Notes: generated from the letters alone by a model not told the origin. Numbered from the stretch's first letter, positions 25,270 through 34,714 are shown. The stretch is 64,000 bases of DNA from Pseudomonas lini (GCF_030812475.1 NZ_JAUSSR010000019.1:48951-112950); one strand, 5' to 3'. Program-made: numbers and translations.

Positions 25270-26094
25270 ATGGCGGCCGACGGCTTTTTCCGGATCGCGT
25301 TGGGCGTTGAATACAAGGGCTCGCGCTATCGCGGCTGGCAGCGCCAGGCTTCCGGCGTGCTCACCGTGCAGGAAACCCTCGAAAAGGCTCTCTCCAAAGT
25401 CGCCGACTCCCCGGTGTCGCTGCTCTGCGCCGGGCGCACCGATGCCGGCGTGCATGCCTGCGGTCAGGTGGTGCACTTCGACACGCAGGTCGAGCGCTCG
25501 ATGAAAGCCTGGGTCATGGGCGCCAACATCAACTTGCCCCATGACGTCAGCGTCAGCTGGGCCAAGGTCATGCCGGCGCATTTCCATGCGCGCTTCAAGG
25601 CCATCGCCCGACGCTATCGCTACGTGATCTACAACGATCAGATCCGTCCGGCGCACCTGAACGATGAAATCACCTGGAACCACCGTCCGCTCGACGTCGA
25701 GCGCATGGCCGAGGCGGCCCGATACCTGGTCGGCACCCACGACTTCAGCGCTTTCCGCGCCGGTCAGTGCCAGGCCAAGTCGCCGATCAAGGAATTGCAT
25801 CACTTGCGTGTCACCCGTCACGGCAAGATGATCGTGCTGGACATCCGCGCCAGTGCTTTCCTGCACCATATGGTGCGCAACATCGCCGGCGTACTGATGA
25901 CCATCGGTGCCGGCGAGCGCCCGGTGGAGTGGATGAAAGAAGTCCTGGAAAGCCGCATTCGCCGCTCTGGCGGGGTCACGGCGCATCCGTTCGGCTTATA
26001 CCTGGTGCAGGTCGAGTACCGCGACGAGTTCCAATTGCCCGAGCGTTACATCGGGCCGCACTTCTTGACCGGCTTCTCGGAACTTGACGGCTGA
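25270..26094 (+). CDS. truA: tRNA pseudouridine(38-40) synthase
   Basis: This enzyme (274 residues from ATG 25270) makes pseudouridine at positions 38-40 of the tRNA anticodon arm. The catalytic aspartate is in the motif AGRTDAGVHA (residue about 58). VEYKGSRYRGWQRQ at the N-terminus and RASAFLHHMVRNIAG are conserved. TTG codons at 25213 and 25240 are in-frame alternatives, because no clear ribosome site precedes 25270. The pairing with trpF downstream is conserved in pseudomonads. Confidence 0.93.
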   Translation: MAADGFFRIALGVEYKGSRYRGWQRQASGVLTVQETLEKALSKVADSPVSLLCAGRTDAGVHACGQVVHFDTQVERSMKAWVMGANINLPHDVSVSWAKVMPAHFHARFKAIARRYRYVIYNDQIRPAHLNDEITWNHRPLDVERMAEAARYLVGTHDFSAFRAGQCQAKSPIKELHHLRVTRHGKMIVLDIRASAFLHHMVRNIAGVLMTIGAGERPVEWMKEVLESRIRRSGGVTAHPFGLYLVQVEYRDEFQLPERYIGPHFLTGFSELDG

Positions 26095-26157
26095 CGCCTG
26101 CGAACGCTTTTGTTACCATCCGGGACTTTCTCGGATTTACCGTGGGGTTGTATCGAC

Positions 26158-26787
26158 ATGTCGTCCGTTCGCAGCAAGATTTGCGGGATTACCCGCATGG
26201 AAGATGCGTTGGCCGCGGTCGAGGCTGGAGCCGATGCCCTCGGGTTTGTGTTCTACGCCAAAAGCCCGCGGGCTGTGACGTTCGAGCAGGCGCGTTCGAT
26301 CATCAAGGCGCTGCCGCCGTTCGTGACCACCGTAGGCCTGTTCGTCAACGCCAGCCGCTGCGAGTTGGGGGAAATCCTCGACGCCGTGCCGCTGGATCTG
26401 TTGCAGTTCCATGGCGACGAAACCGCGGCCGATTGCGAAGGCTGGCATCGTCCGTATATCAAGGCGCTGCGGGTCAAGGCCGGGGATGACATCGCGGCGG
26501 CTTGCGATGCATTCCCGGGCGCCAGCGGGATCCTGCTGGATGCCTACGTCGAAGGCGTACCGGGCGGAACCGGGGAAGCGTTCGACTGGTCTCTGATACC
26601 GCAAGGCTTGAGCAAACCGATTATCCTGGCGGGCGGCTTGACGCCGGACAACGTCGCCGAGGCCATCGCCCGGGTTCGGCCTTATGCCGTGGATGTCAGC
26701 GGCGGGGTCGAAGCGAGCAAGGGAATCAAGGATCACACGAAGATTCAAGCGTTCATCAAGGCTGTACGCGGTAGCCCGTTGATGTGA
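26158..26787 (+). CDS. trpF: Phosphoribosylanthranilate isomerase
   Basis: This 209-residue TIM-barrel enzyme of tryptophan synthesis has KICGITRMEDA with the general-base cysteine (residue 9), LQFHGDE, LDAYVEGVPGGTGEAFDW with the general acid aspartate, and LAGGLTPDNV. It is a stand-alone enzyme, not fused to trpC, as is normal for Pseudomonas. ATG 26158 is chosen by alignment of the N-terminal strand. A gap of 200 bases to accD holds no recognised gene. Confidence 0.95.
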   Translation: MSSVRSKICGITRMEDALAAVEAGADALGFVFYAKSPRAVTFEQARSIIKALPPFVTTVGLFVNASRCELGEILDAVPLDLLQFHGDETAADCEGWHRPYIKALRVKAGDDIAAACDAFPGASGILLDAYVEGVPGGTGEAFDWSLIPQGLSKPIILAGGLTPDNVAEAIARVRPYAVDVSGGVEASKGIKDHTKIQAFIKAVRGSPLM

Positions 26788-26987
26788 CGGCTGGCAGACT
26801 GCCGCCGTCCATAACTGCACTTGCACAAAGCAGGCATGGCTGAGGATGTTTTGGGTTGCGCGCAGGTCTTGTCTCGCACTGACCGTGGCAATCCATCGAT
26901 CATCGCCGCACATATGAATTTAGCTCAAGGGCATACGCGGGGCTGCGAACCAAAGCGTTCGGGCCGCCGGTACTGGAGAAAGAAAGC

Positions 26988-27908
26988 ATGAGCAACTGGT
27001 TAGTAGACAAACTGATCCCTTCGATCATGCGTTCCGAGGTCAAGAAGAGCTCGGTGCCTGAAGGTCTGTGGCACAAATGCCCGTCTTGCGAGGCTGTGCT
27101 GTATCGTCCGGAGCTGGAAAAGACCCTGGACGTTTGCCCCAAGTGCAACCACCACATGCGTATCAGCGCCCGCGCGCGCATCGACATTTTCCTCGACGTT
27201 GAAGGCCGTGCCGAACTGGGTGCGGACCTGGAACCGGTCGACCGTCTGAAATTCCGCGACGGCAAGAAGTACAAGGATCGCCTGACCGCTGCCCAGAAGC
27301 AGACCGGCGAAAAAGACGCACTGATCTCCATGAGCGGCACCCTGCTGGGCATGCCGGTGGTGGTCTCGGCCTTCGAATTCTCCTTCATGGGCGGTTCGAT
27401 GGGCGCGATCGTCGGTGAGCGCTTCGTTCGCGCCGCCAACTATGCGCTGGAACACCGTTGCCCGATGATCTGCTTCGCCGCCTCCGGTGGTGCGCGGATG
27501 CAGGAAGCCCTGATCTCGCTGATGCAAATGGCCAAGACCTCCGCGGTACTGGCGCGTCTGCGCGAAGAAGGCATTCCGTTCATCTCCGTATTGACCGACC
27601 CGGTCTACGGCGGCGTGTCCGCCAGCCTGGCGATGCTCGGCGACGTGATCGTCGGCGAGCCGAAAGCCCTGATCGGCTTTGCCGGCCCGCGCGTGATCGA
27701 GCAGACCGTGCGGGAAAAACTGCCGGAAGGCTTCCAGCGCAGCGAGTTCCTGCTGGAGCACGGCGCGATCGACATGATCATCCACCGCCAGGAGCTGCGT
27801 CCGCGCCTGGGCAACCTGCTGGCACAAATGATGGGCCTGCCGACGCCTGAATTCGTCGCCGCGCCTGTTGAACCGATCGTTATTCCACCGGTGCCTGCCA
27901 ACATATGA
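26988..27908 (+). CDS. accD: Acetyl-CoA carboxylase carboxyltransferase, beta subunit
   Basis: This 306-residue subunit carries the four-cysteine zinc ribbon CPSC...CPKC (residues about 29-51), then the crotonase-like carboxyltransferase core with SASGGARMQE, LTDPVYGGVSAS and GFAGPRVIEQT. With AccA it transfers carboxyl from biotin to acetyl-CoA in fatty-acid synthesis. AGAAAGC precedes the ATG. Its stop overlaps the folC start by 4 bases, giving translational coupling. Confidence 0.97.
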   Translation: MSNWLVDKLIPSIMRSEVKKSSVPEGLWHKCPSCEAVLYRPELEKTLDVCPKCNHHMRISARARIDIFLDVEGRAELGADLEPVDRLKFRDGKKYKDRLTAAQKQTGEKDALISMSGTLLGMPVVVSAFEFSFMGGSMGAIVGERFVRAANYALEHRCPMICFAASGGARMQEALISLMQMAKTSAVLARLREEGIPFISVLTDPVYGGVSASLAMLGDVIVGEPKALIGFAGPRVIEQTVREKLPEGFQRSEFLLEHGAIDMIIHRQELRPRLGNLLAQMMGLPTPEFVAAPVEPIVIPPVPANI

Positions 27909-29212
27909 CCCAACGTACCCTTGGCGAATGGCTCGCCTACCTCGAGCAATTGCACCCTTCGGCCATCGACATGGGCCTTGCGCGCTCGCAACAGGTAGCG
28001 TCCCGCATGGGACTGGGCAAGCCGGCGCCTCGGGTGATCACGGTCACCGGCACCAACGGCAAGGGTTCCACCTGTGCATTCGTGGCGTCGTTGCTGCGGG
28101 CGCAGGGCCTGAACGTCGGCGTCTACAATTCGCCACACCTGCTGCGATACAACGAGCGGGTGCAGGTCAATGGCGTCGAAGCCACCGACGCCGAGCTGTG
28201 CCAGGCCTTCGCGGCCGTCGAGGCCGGTCGTGGCGACACCTCCCTGACCTACTTCGAAATGGGCACCCTGGCGGCATTCTGGCTGTTTCAACAGGCCGGG
28301 CTCGATGCGGTGGTGCTGGAAGTCGGGCTGGGCGGGCGTCTGGACACGGTCAATGTGGTGGATGCCGACATGGCGCTGGTGACCAGCATTGGCGTCGATC
28401 ATGCGGACTATCTGGGGGACACCCGTGAGTCCGTGGCCTTTGAAAAGGCCGGTATCTTCCGCCAGGGCGCGCCTGCGCTCTGTGGCGACCTGAATCCTCC
28501 ACAAATCCTGCTGGACAAGGCGCGCGAGCTCAATTGCCCGTTTTTCCTGCGTGGCCGCGATTTTGACCTGGGCGTGACCGATCACGCCTGGCAATGGCGC
28601 GGTCTTGACGCGCAAGGGCAGGTGGTCGAACTGCGTGATCTGCCGCTGCTCGATCTGCCGATGGAAAACGCCGCACTGGCGTTGCAAGCCTATCTGCTGC
28701 TCGGTCTGCCCTGGGTGGATGCGCAGATCAAGGCGGCCCTGAAAACGACGCGGGTGGTCGGTCGTCTCGATCGCCGCCAGTTCGACTGGCAGGGCAAGCG
28801 CCTGAACCTGTTGCTGGATGTGGGGCACAATCCGCATGCGGCCGAGTATCTGGCCCGGCGCCTGGCCAGCCAGCCGCCGGTGGGCAAGCGCCTGGCGGTG
28901 TTCGGCTTGCTGGCGGACAAGGATCTGCAGGGTGTCGTCGGCGAATTGAATGCCAGTGTCGAGCATTGGGCCGTCGCCCCGCTGGATTCGCCGCGTGCGC
29001 GACCGGTCGGCGAATTGCAACAGGCGTTACAGAACCTCGGTGCGTCGGTAACGTCTTATGACAGTGTGGCCGCCGCCCTGGAAGGGCAGTGTGCACTGGC
29101 GACGAGCGACGACGAGATTCTGTTGTTCGGATCATTTTATTGTGTCGCCGAGGCCTTGCAGTGGCTGGCCCGGCGATCCACGGAGGACGCGGCAAATGGC
29201 ATTGCTGGATAA
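27905..29212 (+). CDS. folC: Bifunctional folylpolyglutamate / dihydrofolate synthase
   Basis: This 435-residue Mur-ligase-family enzyme has a P-loop VTGTNGKGSTCAFV (residue about 45), the Mg site YFEMGTLAAF, and GLGGRLDTVNV. C-terminal domain motifs include LLDVGHNPHA. It adds glutamate to dihydropteroate and folates. It is coupled to accD upstream (ATGA) and overlaps the SPOR-protein gene by 17 bases. Confidence 0.96.
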   Translation: MTQRTLGEWLAYLEQLHPSAIDMGLARSQQVASRMGLGKPAPRVITVTGTNGKGSTCAFVASLLRAQGLNVGVYNSPHLLRYNERVQVNGVEATDAELCQAFAAVEAGRGDTSLTYFEMGTLAAFWLFQQAGLDAVVLEVGLGGRLDTVNVVDADMALVTSIGVDHADYLGDTRESVAFEKAGIFRQGAPALCGDLNPPQILLDKARELNCPFFLRGRDFDLGVTDHAWQWRGLDAQGQVVELRDLPLLDLPMENAALALQAYLLLGLPWVDAQIKAALKTTRVVGRLDRRQFDWQGKRLNLLLDVGHNPHAAEYLARRLASQPPVGKRLAVFGLLADKDLQGVVGELNASVEHWAVAPLDSPRARPVGELQQALQNLGASVTSYDSVAAALEGQCALATSDDEILLFGSFYCVAEALQWLARRSTEDAANGIAG

Positions 29213-29870
29213 GGCATACAAACAGCGCATGGTGGGCGCCCTGGTCCTGGTGGCCCTGGCGGTGATTTTCCTGCCGATGCTGTTCTCCCGCCAGGATGAA
29301 CAGCGTCAGGTGACGGTCGAAGCGCCGGCGGCCCCGCAAGCCCCTGCGGTGCCGCAAGTGCAGGTCGAGCCGGTGGTGGTGCCCGAGCCGCAAGCCTTGC
29401 CGCAGGAGCCGGTGCCGAGCGACGAAGAAATCGCCCGGCAGGAACAGCCGTCGACGCCGATTGCACCGAGTGCGCCCGTGGCGCCGGCACCGGCCGCCAA
29501 GCCGGTCACGCCGCCTCCAGCCCCGGTGCCGATGACCCGGCCGACCACTGCCCCGTCCCAGCCGATTACGGCCGGGCCGGGTGCCTCGGGCAAACCCGAT
29601 ACCACCCAGAGCCGGGTCGATGCCAACGGCCTGTCGGTCAGCTGGTCGGTTCAAGTGGCCAGCCTGGCGAACCGGGCCAGCGCGGAAAGCCTGCAGAAAA
29701 AACTCCGCAGCCAGGGCTACAACGCCTATATCCGCACGGCCGACGGCAAGAATCGGGTGTTTGTCGGGCCGCTGATCGAGCGCGCGGAAGCCGATCGCCT
29801 GCGTGACTTGTTGGGTCGCCAGCAGAACCTCAAGGGCTTCGTGGTGCGTTTCCAGCCGGAACGGGGTTAA
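29196..29870 (+). CDS. dedD: SPOR-domain inner-membrane protein (DedD-like)
   Basis: This 224-residue protein has a short cytoplasmic N-terminus, one membrane helix (residues about 12-30), a long Pro/Ala-rich periplasmic linker (about 40-145) and a C-terminal SPOR domain (SWSVQVASLANRASAESLQKKL...NRVFVGPLIERAEADRL). SPOR domains bind denuded septal peptidoglycan, and DedD acts in E. coli cell division. The accD-folC-dedD-cvpA-purF order is shared with E. coli. The start lies inside folC with CACGGAGGACGCG upstream. Confidence 0.92.
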   Translation: MALLDKAYKQRMVGALVLVALAVIFLPMLFSRQDEQRQVTVEAPAAPQAPAVPQVQVEPVVVPEPQALPQEPVPSDEEIARQEQPSTPIAPSAPVAPAPAAKPVTPPPAPVPMTRPTTAPSQPITAGPGASGKPDTTQSRVDANGLSVSWSVQVASLANRASAESLQKKLRSQGYNAYIRTADGKNRVFVGPLIERAEADRLRDLLGRQQNLKGFVVRFQPERG

Positions 29871-29968
29871 AACTATCGCGCCGATTTGAAATGCACGGAC
29901 AATCGCAGCTTACCGATAAGCATGGGCTCTGCTAAAATGCGCCGCCTTATCCGTCTGTAGGCTGCACT

Positions 29969-30529
29969 GTGCCATTTACCTGGGTTGATTGGGCGATCGT
30001 TGCAATCGTCGCCATCTCCGCATTGATCAGTCTGAGCCGCGGCTTCGTCAAGGAAGCATTATCGCTGGTGACCTGGATCATCGCAGGAGTCGTCGCCTGG
30101 TTGTTCGGTGGTGCACTGTCCGAATACCTCGTCGGGTACATCGAAACGCCATCGGCTCGTGTGATCACGGGCTGTGCCATCATGTTTGTCGCCACGCTGA
30201 TCGTAGGCGCAATGATCAATTATCTTATCGGCGAGTTGGTTCGCGTCACCGGGTTGTCCGGGACCGATCGATTCCTCGGCATGGCCTTCGGCGCCGCGCG
30301 TGGCGTGTTGCTGGTGGTCGTGGCGGTCGGGCTGTTGAGCCTGGGGCCGGTACAGCAGGACGAGTGGTGGAAGCAATCGCAACTCGTGCCAAAGTTTTTA
30401 TTGGTCGCGGACTGGTCCAAAAACCTGATTCTCGGGTGGAGCAGTCAGTGGCTGGCCAGCGGTATCAGCGTACCCGCTGAGATACCGTTCAAGGAGCACC
30501 TCTTGCCGACGGCCAAAACGCCTCAGTGA
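29969..30529 (+). CDS. cvpA: CvpA family membrane protein
   Basis: This 186-residue inner-membrane protein has four predicted helices (about 5-25, 30-50, 62-85, 100-120) and the family core RGFVKEALSLVTWI and DRFLGMAFGAARG. It is required for colicin V production and linked to envelope stress and purF in enterobacteria. The start is GTG at 29969. purF follows after 41 bases, so they likely share a transcript. TAAAAT at 29933-29938 is a possible -10 box. Confidence 0.93.
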   Translation: MPFTWVDWAIVAIVAISALISLSRGFVKEALSLVTWIIAGVVAWLFGGALSEYLVGYIETPSARVITGCAIMFVATLIVGAMINYLIGELVRVTGLSGTDRFLGMAFGAARGVLLVVVAVGLLSLGPVQQDEWWKQSQLVPKFLLVADWSKNLILGWSSQWLASGISVPAEIPFKEHLLPTAKTPQ

Positions 30530-30570
30530 GTGGTGTTCAGTTCAGATCCATTAAGTAGGGGTTGCGTCGC

Positions 30571-32076
30571 ATGTGTGGCATCGTCGGTATCGTCGGTAAG
30601 TCGAACGTCAATCAGGCGCTGTATGACGCGCTAACCGTCCTCCAGCACCGCGGCCAGGACGCTGCCGGTATCGTGACCAGCCATGATGGCCGGTTATTCC
30701 TGCGCAAGGACAATGGCCTGGTACGTGACGTGTTTCATCAGCGTCACATGCAGCGCCTGGTCGGCCACATGGGCATTGGCCATGTGCGTTACCCGACCGC
30801 GGGCAGCTCGACTTCGGCCGAAGCCCAACCGTTTTACGTCAACTCGCCTTACGGCATCACCCTGGCGCATAACGGTAACCTGACCAACGTTGAACAGCTG
30901 GCCAAGGAGATTTACGAATCTGACCTGCGCCACGTCAACACCAATTCCGATTCGGAAGTGCTGCTCAACGTGTTCGCCCACGAGCTGGCCCAGCGCGGCA
31001 AGCTGCAGCCGACCGAAGAAGACGTCTTCGCTGCGGTCACTGACGTGCACAACCGTTGCGTCGGCGGCTACGCGGTCGTGGCGATGATCACCGGCTACGG
31101 CATCGTCGGTTTCCGCGACCCGCACGGCATCCGCCCGATCGTCTTCGGCCAGCGTCACACCGACGAAGGCGTCGAGTACATGATCGCCTCCGAAAGCGTG
31201 TCCCTGGACGTGCTCGGTTTCACCCTGATTCGCGACCTCGCGCCGGGCGAAGCGGTCTACATCACTGAAGACGGCAAGCTGCACACCCGTCAGTGCGCGA
31301 CCAACCCGTCCCTGACCCCGTGCATCTTCGAACACGTCTACCTGGCGCGTCCGGACTCGATCATCGACGGCGTCTCGGTGTACAAGGCGCGCCTGCGCAT
31401 GGGCGAGAAACTCGCCGACAAAATCCTGCGCGAGCGTCCGGATCACGACATCGATGTGGTCATCCCGATCCCCGACACCAGCCGCACCGCGGCCCTGGAG
31501 CTGGCGAACCACCTGGGCGTGAAATTCCGCGAAGGCTTCGTGAAGAACCGCTACATCGGCCGGACCTTCATCATGCCGGGCCAGGCGGCACGGAAAAAAT
31601 CCGTACGCCAGAAGCTCAACGCCATCGAGCTGGAATTCCGCGGCAAGAACGTGATGCTGGTGGACGACTCGATCGTTCGCGGCACCACCTGCAAGCAGAT
31701 CATCCAGATGGCGCGCGAAGCCGGCGCCAAGAACGTCTACTTCTGCTCCGCGGCACCGGCTGTGCGCTATCCGAACGTCTACGGTATCGACATGCCGAGC
31801 GCTCACGAGCTGATCGCCCACAACCGTTCGACCCAGGACGTGGCTGACCTGATCGGCGCCGACTGGTTGATCTATCAGGATCTGCCTGACTTGATCGAAG
31901 CGGTCGGTGGCGGCAAGATCAAGATCGAGAAGTTCGATTGCGCGGTGTTCGACGGCCAGTACGTGACCGGTGACGTCGACGAGGCTTACCTGGACAAGAT
32001 CGAGCAGGCCCGTAACGATGCCTCCAAGGTCAAGACCCAGGCGGTCAGTGCGATCATCGATCTGTACAACAACTGA
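30571..32076 (+). CDS. purF: Amidophosphoribosyltransferase
   Basis: This 501-residue enzyme makes phosphoribosylamine from PRPP and glutamine, the first step of purine synthesis. Met-Cys at the start exposes the N-terminal nucleophile Cys after Met removal (MCGIVGIVG). The PRPP loop VMLVDDSIVRGTTC (residue about 365) is clear. I chose ATG 30571 because the catalytic cysteine must be residue 2. Confidence 0.97.
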   Translation: MCGIVGIVGKSNVNQALYDALTVLQHRGQDAAGIVTSHDGRLFLRKDNGLVRDVFHQRHMQRLVGHMGIGHVRYPTAGSSTSAEAQPFYVNSPYGITLAHNGNLTNVEQLAKEIYESDLRHVNTNSDSEVLLNVFAHELAQRGKLQPTEEDVFAAVTDVHNRCVGGYAVVAMITGYGIVGFRDPHGIRPIVFGQRHTDEGVEYMIASESVSLDVLGFTLIRDLAPGEAVYITEDGKLHTRQCATNPSLTPCIFEHVYLARPDSIIDGVSVYKARLRMGEKLADKILRERPDHDIDVVIPIPDTSRTAALELANHLGVKFREGFVKNRYIGRTFIMPGQAARKKSVRQKLNAIELEFRGKNVMLVDDSIVRGTTCKQIIQMAREAGAKNVYFCSAAPAVRYPNVYGIDMPSAHELIAHNRSTQDVADLIGADWLIYQDLPDLIEAVGGGKIKIEKFDCAVFDGQYVTGDVDEAYLDKIEQARNDASKVKTQAVSAIIDLYNN

Positions 32077-32102
32077 TTAACAAACAACCTCGTGGCTGGC
32101 CA

Positions 32103-32204
32103 CTGTAGGAGCGAGCTTGCTCGCGATGGACGTCAACGATAACGCGGCTAGCCTGAATCAACGCGCCGCCCTTGAGTTCTTCGCGAGCAAGCTCGCTCCT
32201 ACAG
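32103..32204. repeat. REP pair with 24-bp arms after purF
   Basis: The arms at 32103-32126 and 32181-32204 are perfect inverted copies. The inner sequence GATGGACGTCAACGATAACGCG matches, in inverse orientation, the inner part of the REP pair at 2269-2369. The two are therefore copies of one larger composite element. Confidence 0.92.
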
Positions 32205-32248
32205 ATGCTGCGTGTCTTTATTAGAGTAATGAATCAAGGAGTGGCGGC

Positions 32249-33460
32249 ATGAGTCAGGATTGGGATGCCGGTCGGCTGGACAGCGACCTCGAAGGCGTAG
32301 CGTTCGATACCCTGGCCGTCCGCGCCGGTCAGCACCGCACGCCGGAAGCGGAACACGGTGATCCGATGTTCTTCACGTCCAGCTACGTGTTCCGTACCGC
32401 TGCCGATGCGGCGGCACGCTTTGCCGGGGAAGTGCCGGGCAACGTCTACTCGCGCTACACCAACCCGACCGTGCGCGCGTTCGAAGAGCGCATCGCCGCG
32501 CTGGAAAGCGCCGAGCAGGCGGTGGCCACGGCGACCGGCATGGCCGCGATCATGGCCGTGGTGATGAGCCTGTGCAGCGCCGGCGATCATGTGCTGGTGT
32601 CGCGCAGCGTATTCGGCTCGACCATCAGCCTGTTCGAAAAGTACTTCAAGCGCTTCGGCATCGAAGTCGATTACGTGCCCCTGGCGGACCTGTCCGGTTG
32701 GGATGCGGCGATCAAGGCCAATACCCGATTGCTGTTCGTCGAATCGCCCTCCAATCCGCTGGCGGAGCTGGTGGACATCGCTGAACTGTCGAACATCGCT
32801 CACGCCAAAGGCGCGATGCTGGTGGTGGACAACTGCTTCTGTACCCCGGCGTTGCAGCAGCCGCTGAAGCTGGGGGCGGACATCGTCGTGCACTCGGCGA
32901 CCAAGTTCATCGACGGCCAGGGCCGTTGCATGGGCGGTGTGGTCGCCGGTCGCAGCGAGCAGATGAAAGAAGTGGTCGGTTTCCTGCGCACTGCCGGGCC
33001 GACCCTGAGCCCGTTCAACGCCTGGATTTTCCTCAAGGGCCTGGAAACCCTCGGCCTGCGGATGAAGGCCCATTGTGCCAACGCCCAGCAACTGGCCGAA
33101 TGGCTGGAGCAGCAGGACGGTATCGAGAAAGTCCATTACGCCGGGCTCCAGAGCCACCCGCAGCACGAACTGGCCTTGCGTCAGCAGAAAGGCTTCGGCG
33201 CGGTGGTGAGCTTCGAGGTCAAGGGCGGCAAAGAGGGCGCCTGGCGCTTTATCGATGCGACGCGCCTGATTTCCATCACCGCCAACCTCGGCGACACCAA
33301 GACCACCATCACTCACCCGAGCACCACCTCCCACGGTCGTCTGGCGCCGCAGGAGCGTGAAGCCGCGGGCATCCGTGACAGCCTGATCCGCATCGCGGTC
33401 GGCCTGGAAGACGTGGCAGACCTGCAAGCCGATCTGGCGCGCGGCCTGGCTGCGCTGTGA
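32249..33460 (+). CDS. metZ: O-succinylhomoserine sulfhydrylase
   Basis: This 403-residue Cys/Met-metabolism PLP enzyme makes homocysteine directly from O-succinylhomoserine and sulfide, the Pseudomonas route. The PLP lysine is in HSATKFIDGQGR (residue about 220). YSRYTNPTVRAFE and GDTKTTITHPSTTSH are family motifs. AAGGAGTGGCGGC precedes the ATG. It overlaps the SDR gene by 4 bases. Confidence 0.94.
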   Translation: MSQDWDAGRLDSDLEGVAFDTLAVRAGQHRTPEAEHGDPMFFTSSYVFRTAADAAARFAGEVPGNVYSRYTNPTVRAFEERIAALESAEQAVATATGMAAIMAVVMSLCSAGDHVLVSRSVFGSTISLFEKYFKRFGIEVDYVPLADLSGWDAAIKANTRLLFVESPSNPLAELVDIAELSNIAHAKGAMLVVDNCFCTPALQQPLKLGADIVVHSATKFIDGQGRCMGGVVAGRSEQMKEVVGFLRTAGPTLSPFNAWIFLKGLETLGLRMKAHCANAQQLAEWLEQQDGIEKVHYAGLQSHPQHELALRQQKGFGAVVSFEVKGGKEGAWRFIDATRLISITANLGDTKTTITHPSTTSHGRLAPQEREAAGIRDSLIRIAVGLEDVADLQADLARGLAAL

Positions 33461-34233
33461 TCCAATTGTCGACGCCGGGCACGGGCACCAACGGCCGCGT
33501 CGCCCTGGTCACCGGGGCGGCGCGCGGCATCGGCCTGGGCATCGCCGCCTGGCTGATCAGCGAAGGCTGGCAGGTGGTGCTGACCGACCTGGACCGGGTG
33601 CGGGGCTCGAAAGTGGCGAAGGTGCTGGGCGACCACGCCTGGTTCATCGCCATGGACGTTTCCAACGAAGGGCAGGTGGCGCTGGGCGTCGCCGAGGTGC
33701 TGGGGCAGTTCGGGCGCCTGGACGCGCTGGTGTGCAACGCGGCCGTGGCCGATCCGCATAACATCACCCTCGAGAGCCTCGACCTGGCGTACTGGAACCG
33801 GGTGCTGGCGGTGAACCTCAGCGGGCCGATGCTGTTGGCCAAGCACTGTGCGCCGTACCTGCGCGCTCACAGCGGTGCGATCGTCAACCTGGCCTCGACC
33901 CGCGCCGGGCAATCGGAACCCGACACCGAGGCCTACGCGGCGAGCAAGGGCGGCCTGTTGGCCCTGACGCACGCCCTGGCGATCAGCCTCGGGCCGGAAA
34001 TCCGCGTCAACGCGGTCAGCCCGGGCTGGATCGATGCGCGGGACCCGTCGGTGCGTCGTGCCCAGCCTTTGACCGACGCCGACCATGCCCAGCATCCGGC
34101 GGGCAGGGTAGGGACGGTCGAGGATGTGGCGGCGATGGTGGCTTGGTTGCTGTCGAGGAATGCCGGGTTTGTCACGGGGCAGGAGTTCGTGGTGGATGGC
34201 GGGATGACCAAGAAGATGATTTATAGCGAGTAG
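33457..34233 (+). CDS. Short-chain dehydrogenase/reductase
   Basis: This 258-residue classical SDR has the cofactor motif TGAARGIGLGI (residue about 20), the NAG-like CNAAVA, a catalytic serine in NLASTR and YAASK (YxxxK, residue about 155). It starts with GTG overlapping the metZ stop, so it is translationally coupled to methionine synthesis. This pairing is conserved in Pseudomonas, but the substrate is unknown. Confidence 0.9.
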   Translation: MIQLSTPGTGTNGRVALVTGAARGIGLGIAAWLISEGWQVVLTDLDRVRGSKVAKVLGDHAWFIAMDVSNEGQVALGVAEVLGQFGRLDALVCNAAVADPHNITLESLDLAYWNRVLAVNLSGPMLLAKHCAPYLRAHSGAIVNLASTRAGQSEPDTEAYAASKGGLLALTHALAISLGPEIRVNAVSPGWIDARDPSVRRAQPLTDADHAQHPAGRVGTVEDVAAMVAWLLSRNAGFVTGQEFVVDGGMTKKMIYSE

Positions 34234-34280
34234 TAGGGCGGGGGAGTTGTCCCCAGCATTGATGTTGAATGTGCCGTCGC

Positions 34281-34364
34281 CTTCGCGAGCAAGCCCGCTC
34301 CCACAGTAGACCGCGTATGCCTGAAGAAGCGCGGTCTACTGTGGGAGCGGGCTTGCTCGCGAAG
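34281..34364. repeat. Perfect 35-bp inverted repeat (extended REP pair)
   Basis: The arms at 34281-34315 and 34330-34364 are perfect complements around a 14-base loop. They contain the REP core CGAGCAAGCCCGCTCC and extend inward over AGTAGACCGCG. It lies between the SDR gene and tRNA-Val and would form a very stable cruciform or transcript hairpin. Confidence 0.95.
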
Positions 34365-34507
34365 GCGGTCTGTCTGCAAAAGGATGATTGTGGGTAATGC
34401 CATCACCTTGCGAAATGACACGATTTGGACTTTTTCAGAAAAACTTCAAGCAGGCTATTGACTTAGCTTCGTTAGGTGCGTAAATTTCGCGGCCTCAGAG
34501 AAGCAAA

Positions 34508-34583
34508 GGGTGATTAGCTCAGCTGGGAGAGCGTCTGCCTTACAAGCAGAATGTCGGCGGTTCGATCCCGTCATCACCCACCA
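34508..34583 (+). tRNA. tRNA-Val (anticodon UAC)
   Basis: A complete 76-base cloverleaf is present. The acceptor GGGTGAT pairs with ATCACCC, the anticodon stem TCTGC/GCAGA has the loop CTTACAA, the T arm is intact and CCA is encoded. It is the first of three clustered tRNA genes. Confidence 0.96.
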
Positions 34584-34637
34584 CTTCTTGAGAGTCTTGC
34601 GAAAGCAGGAAGGAAGCTGAAATGCCTCCACCGACGC

Positions 34638-34714
34638 GCAGCGGTAGTTCAGTCGGTTAGAATACCGGCCTGTCACGCCGGGGGTCGCGGGTTCGAGTCC
34701 CGTCCGCTGCGCCA
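34638..34714 (+). tRNA. tRNA-Asp (anticodon GUC), copy 1
   Basis: This 77-base cloverleaf has acceptor GCAGCGG/CCGCTGC, anticodon loop CTGTCAC, T loop TTCGAGT and encoded CCA. It is identical to the copy at 34808 and follows tRNA-Val by 54 bases. Confidence 0.96.

Noticed and set aside
32205..32248. S-box or SAM riboswitch before metZ
   Set aside because: The gap after the REP pair is only 44 bases and has no conserved core, too short for a SAM riboswitch.
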